A DNA stretch of 64,000 nt from NCBI RefSeq assembly GCF_011758565.1, contig NZ_JAAMOX010000001.1, forward strand, positions 2,023,838 to 2,087,837. Direction: 5' to 3'. How positions within the stretch are numbered: the first letter of the stretch is position 1; each line of letters opens with the position of its first letter. The translations under genes and the position numbers were made by a program. The stretch comes from Lysinibacter cavernae. GTDB taxonomy: Bacteria; Actinomycetota; Actinomycetes; Actinomycetales; Microbacteriaceae. Positions 62,128-64,000 of this stretch are shown piece by piece. The notes under the pieces were generated by a model that did no database searches, was not told the origin of the DNA, and worked only from the letters and a program-made list of their open reading frames with translations.

Positions 62128-63272
62128 CGCGGAGCCAGCAACCGCCGCACGACGGTCCCCGAAGCGAGCGCATCGAGGGCCTCATTAAGTTCGGTGAGCG
62201 GCACGGTGTCGGTGTGCAGTACCTCCATCGGCAGGGCGCCGTCTCGCCACAGCCGGACGTAGTCGGGGATGTCCTCCTTCGGGATGGCATCCCCCATATA
62301 CGAACCAAGCAAGCGTTTTCCCGCGCCAGCAAACTGAAGCGCCTGAACAGAGAGCTGTTGGTCTGGATGCGGGAGCCCAACCGAAACGACGGCCCCGCCT
62401 CTGGCAAGGAGCGAAAGGCAGGCCTCGATGACCCGTGCGCTTCCGACGGCTTCGATGGCGACATCCACCCCGCCAGGTAGGCTGTGGGCCGCAACAAGTT
62501 CTGCGGCCTGCTCTGGCGTTCCGCACACGGTTGCACCGGCCGCGAGCGCGAGCGCGTGCTTTTCCGTGTTTGGGTCAATAGCGATCACGGTGCAGTTTCT
62601 GATGGTCGCGGCGGCCATGATCGCCGCAAGCCCAACGGCCCCGAGCCCAAACACGATGACGGACTGGCCTTCGGCGACCGCGGCGGTCCGAAAGACCGCT
62701 CCCATTCCGGTGAGGGCTGCGCAGCCGAAGAGCGCGGCAACCTCAAACGGCACGTCGGAGTCGACCCGCACGACCGATGATTCGGCCACAACTGCGTACT
62801 CGGCAAACGCCGATACGCCGAGGTGGTGATTCACTCGCTGGCCGTCCGCGTCGCGGAGTACTGCGGGCCCGTGCAGCAAGTCCCCACTCCCGTTGGTTTC
62901 AGCAGCCACCGAGCAGAGGGCTGGGCGCCCGGCGTTGCATTCTCGGCAGTTGCCGCAGCTCGGCACAAAAACAAGGACAACCCGGTCGCCGGGGACAACC
63001 GAGTCCACTCCTGTCCCAACGGCGTCAATCACGCCAGCGGCCTCGTGACCAAGGGCCATTGGCAGCGGGCGGGGGCGGGAGCCGTTGACCACCGACAGGT
63101 CAGAGTGGCACAGGCTTGCACGTTCAATGCGAACCAGCACCTCCCCCGCCCTCGGCGCTGGCAGCGTCAACGATTCAAAGCTCAACGGCTGGCTCGTGGC
63201 GTAGGGCGCTGTTGCCGTTTGCGTTCTGAGTACCGCGGCCGTGATCGACCGAGCCGCCGTAGCGCTAGTCAT
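62124..63272 (-). CDS. Zinc-dependent alcohol dehydrogenase (class III-like branch)
   Basis: The 382-residue protein has catalytic ligands in SLCHSDLSV and GHEAAG, structural cysteines in SCGNCRECNAGRPALC, and cofactor loop FGLGAVGLA. The extra ~20-residue loop after the cysteines (NGSGDLLHGPAVL) is typical of the longer AdhC/benzyl-alcohol DH-like branch. ATG at 63272 overlaps the preceding monooxygenase stop by 8 bp, so the two are coupled. Substrate unknown. Confidence 0.88.
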   Translation of the reverse strand: MTSATAARSITAAVLRTQTATAPYATSQPLSFESLTLPAPRAGEVLVRIERASLCHSDLSVVNGSRPRPLPMALGHEAAGVIDAVGTGVDSVVPGDRVVLVFVPSCGNCRECNAGRPALCSVAAETNGSGDLLHGPAVLRDADGQRVNHHLGVSAFAEYAVVAESSVVRVDSDVPFEVAALFGCAALTGMGAVFRTAAVAEGQSVIVFGLGAVGLAAIMAAATIRNCTVIAIDPNTEKHALALAAGATVCGTPEQAAELVAAHSLPGGVDVAIEAVGSARVIEACLSLLARGGAVVSVGLPHPDQQLSVQALQFAGAGKRLLGSYMGDAIPKEDIPDYVRLWRDGALPMEVLHTDTVPLTELNEALDALASGTVVRRLLAPR

Positions 63273-63570
63273 TGGAGGCCCCAACGTAGCTTTCGATATA
63301 GCGATCTTCAAGCAGCGGGATGATCTTGCCCACGCCAATCTCCTGAAAATGAGCGCTCTCGCGGTGGGCCGCGAAGCCAGCCTCGTCGGTGTAGCGCTCA
63401 AGGATCACGATGTGGTTTGGGTCCTCCGCATCCTGGAAGAAGTTATACAACAGGTTGGCAGGCTCCGTTCGGCTCGCGGCGGCGAGCTGTGCCAACAGCG
63501 GCAACACGGCAGGGGTGTTTCCCGCGGCAACCGTGTAGTGGGCGATTACTTGAAAATAGGGTGATGACAT
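63265..63570 (-). CDS. Antibiotic-biosynthesis-monooxygenase (YgiN-like) domain protein
   Basis: The 101-residue single ABM domain has the pattern VIAHYTVAAGN, EPANLLYNFFQDAEDPNHIVILERYTDEAGFAAHRES and HFQEI. Such proteins are small dimeric heme-free monooxygenases or quinol-related enzymes. ATG at 63570 is chosen; the longer upstream frame does not look like protein. It lies between the GlpP-family gene and the dehydrogenase. Confidence 0.82.
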   Translation of the reverse strand: MSSPYFQVIAHYTVAAGNTPAVLPLLAQLAAASRTEPANLLYNFFQDAEDPNHIVILERYTDEAGFAAHRESAHFQEIGVGKIIPLLEDRYIESYVGASND

Positions 63571-63583
63571 CGTTGTTCTTTCA

Positions 63584-64000
63584 CTAGGGGGCTTGTGAGG
63601 AAGGATCGTTGGCGGTTTTTGCGGCCCTTGTGATGCGCCAGAGCTCGGCATCGCTCGTCGAGACCCCGCGAGCGCCTGCGCGAAGGGCTGCAACAACATC
63701 CGCTTTTGATTGCACAAAACCGGCGGCAATGAACGGGGAGAGCCCTGCGAGGTCAGACTCGCTCATTGACGCAACAACAGGCCATGGCATGAGTTGCACG
63801 TAGTGCGGTTTGCTCTGAGCCACGGAGTTGATGCTGCGAGGAAGGGTCGAGCGGTCGGTAATGAACACCTTTTGCATGGTCACCATCCCGAGGGCATTGG
63901 CCCGCTGCACCAGCATCGACCTGGTGGTCACGATTCCTGAGGTGCCAATGCGTCTGAGGTACTCAACGCCCGCTTTATCTTGCGCGAGGCCGTCGCAGCT
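63584..64000 (-). CDS. GlpP-family (glycerol-3-phosphate-responsive antiterminator-like) protein, partial
   Basis: The reading frame stays open to the window end, so the 5' part is missing. The visible ~138 residues match GlpP: CDGLAQDKAGVEYLRRIGTSGIVTTRS, then MQKVFITDRS, HYVQLMPWPVV, IAAGFVQSKADV and AGARGVSTSDAELW. In Bacillus GlpP binds glycerol 3-phosphate and lets transcription pass a leader terminator. Here, beside tetritol genes, it may sense a tetrulose or glycerol phosphate; the fold is a TIM barrel, so a catalytic role is also possible. Confidence 0.85.
   Translation of the reverse strand, partial: SCDGLAQDKAGVEYLRRIGTSGIVTTRSMLVQRANALGMVTMQKVFITDRSTLPRSINSVAQSKPHYVQLMPWPVVASMSESDLAGLSPFIAAGFVQSKADVVAALRAGARGVSTSDAELWRITRAAKTANDPSSQAP

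Noticed and set aside
1-64000. Search for tRNA, rRNA, phage or plasmid genes
   Set aside because: No tRNA-like cloverleaf, rRNA, integrase, replication or phage structural gene was recognised by eye in the gaps.

Overview
The window is high-GC DNA with many GTG starts, tight ATGA/TAATG gene overlaps and strong GGAGG-type ribosome sites. Gene content (small PurL with PurS and PurQ, DtxR-type iron box, SDR/DhaK-type polyol genes, sterol-carrier-family gene next to purF) points to an actinobacterium, most likely of the Microbacteriaceae. No rRNA, tRNA, CRISPR array, transposase or phage gene was seen.

Layout. (1) 1-7.2 kb: end of purF, two small minus-strand genes, purD, two membrane proteins and an SRPBCC protein. 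(2) 7.3-17.0 kb: a GntR regulator divergent from mtnA, a ribose-type ABC transporter, mtnK, a class II aldolase and a fused aldolase/short-chain dehydrogenase. This reads as a DHAP-shunt operon for 5-methylthioribose and/or 5-deoxyribose with its own importer. (3) 17.2-32.7 kb: purC, purS, purQ and purL, interspersed with a VOC dioxygenase, an iron-regulated FecCD-type ABC pair, a GT87-like membrane protein, a SpoU rRNA methylase, and a TrpXYZ-like ABC transporter with two tandem binding-protein paralogues and a uracil permease. (4) 33-36 kb: small or poorly known genes and a YigZ/IMPACT protein. (5) 36.1-47.7 kb: polyol/sugar cluster I: SorC regulator, ABC transporter, SIS isomerase, FGGY kinase, RPE-like epimerase and several polyol dehydrogenases. 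(6) 47.9-64 kb: tetritol cluster II: two DhaK-DhaL fusion kinases, two RpiB-type isomerases identical in protein sequence, a TPI-like isomerase, a second sugar ABC transporter with a DUF2291 partner, a DeoR regulator, several dehydrogenases and a partial GlpP-family gene.

How it works together. Cluster II matches the logic known for Mycolicibacterium smegmatis threitol/erythritol use (DerK/LerK, LerI, DerI). Dehydrogenases make D- or L-erythrulose, DhaK-like kinases phosphorylate it, a TPI-like enzyme converts the L-branch product, and RpiB-type isomerases deliver D-erythrose 4-phosphate. One half (kinase-SDR-RpiB) looks like the D-branch, and the other (kinase-RpiB-TPI-DeoR-dehydrogenase) the L-branch. 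The RpiB gene with its upstream palindromic repeat is duplicated almost perfectly, giving 576-bp direct repeats 7.7 kb apart. Cluster I has a less familiar enzyme set and could be a new polyol pathway.

Structure beyond genes. Four copies of a 72-75 bp four-arm palindromic repeat occur, three of them in cluster II. Four long imperfect hairpins lie in intergenic regions. Every sugar-binding-protein gene is followed by a strong hairpin without a U-run, a likely device for raising binding-protein mRNA over its neighbours.
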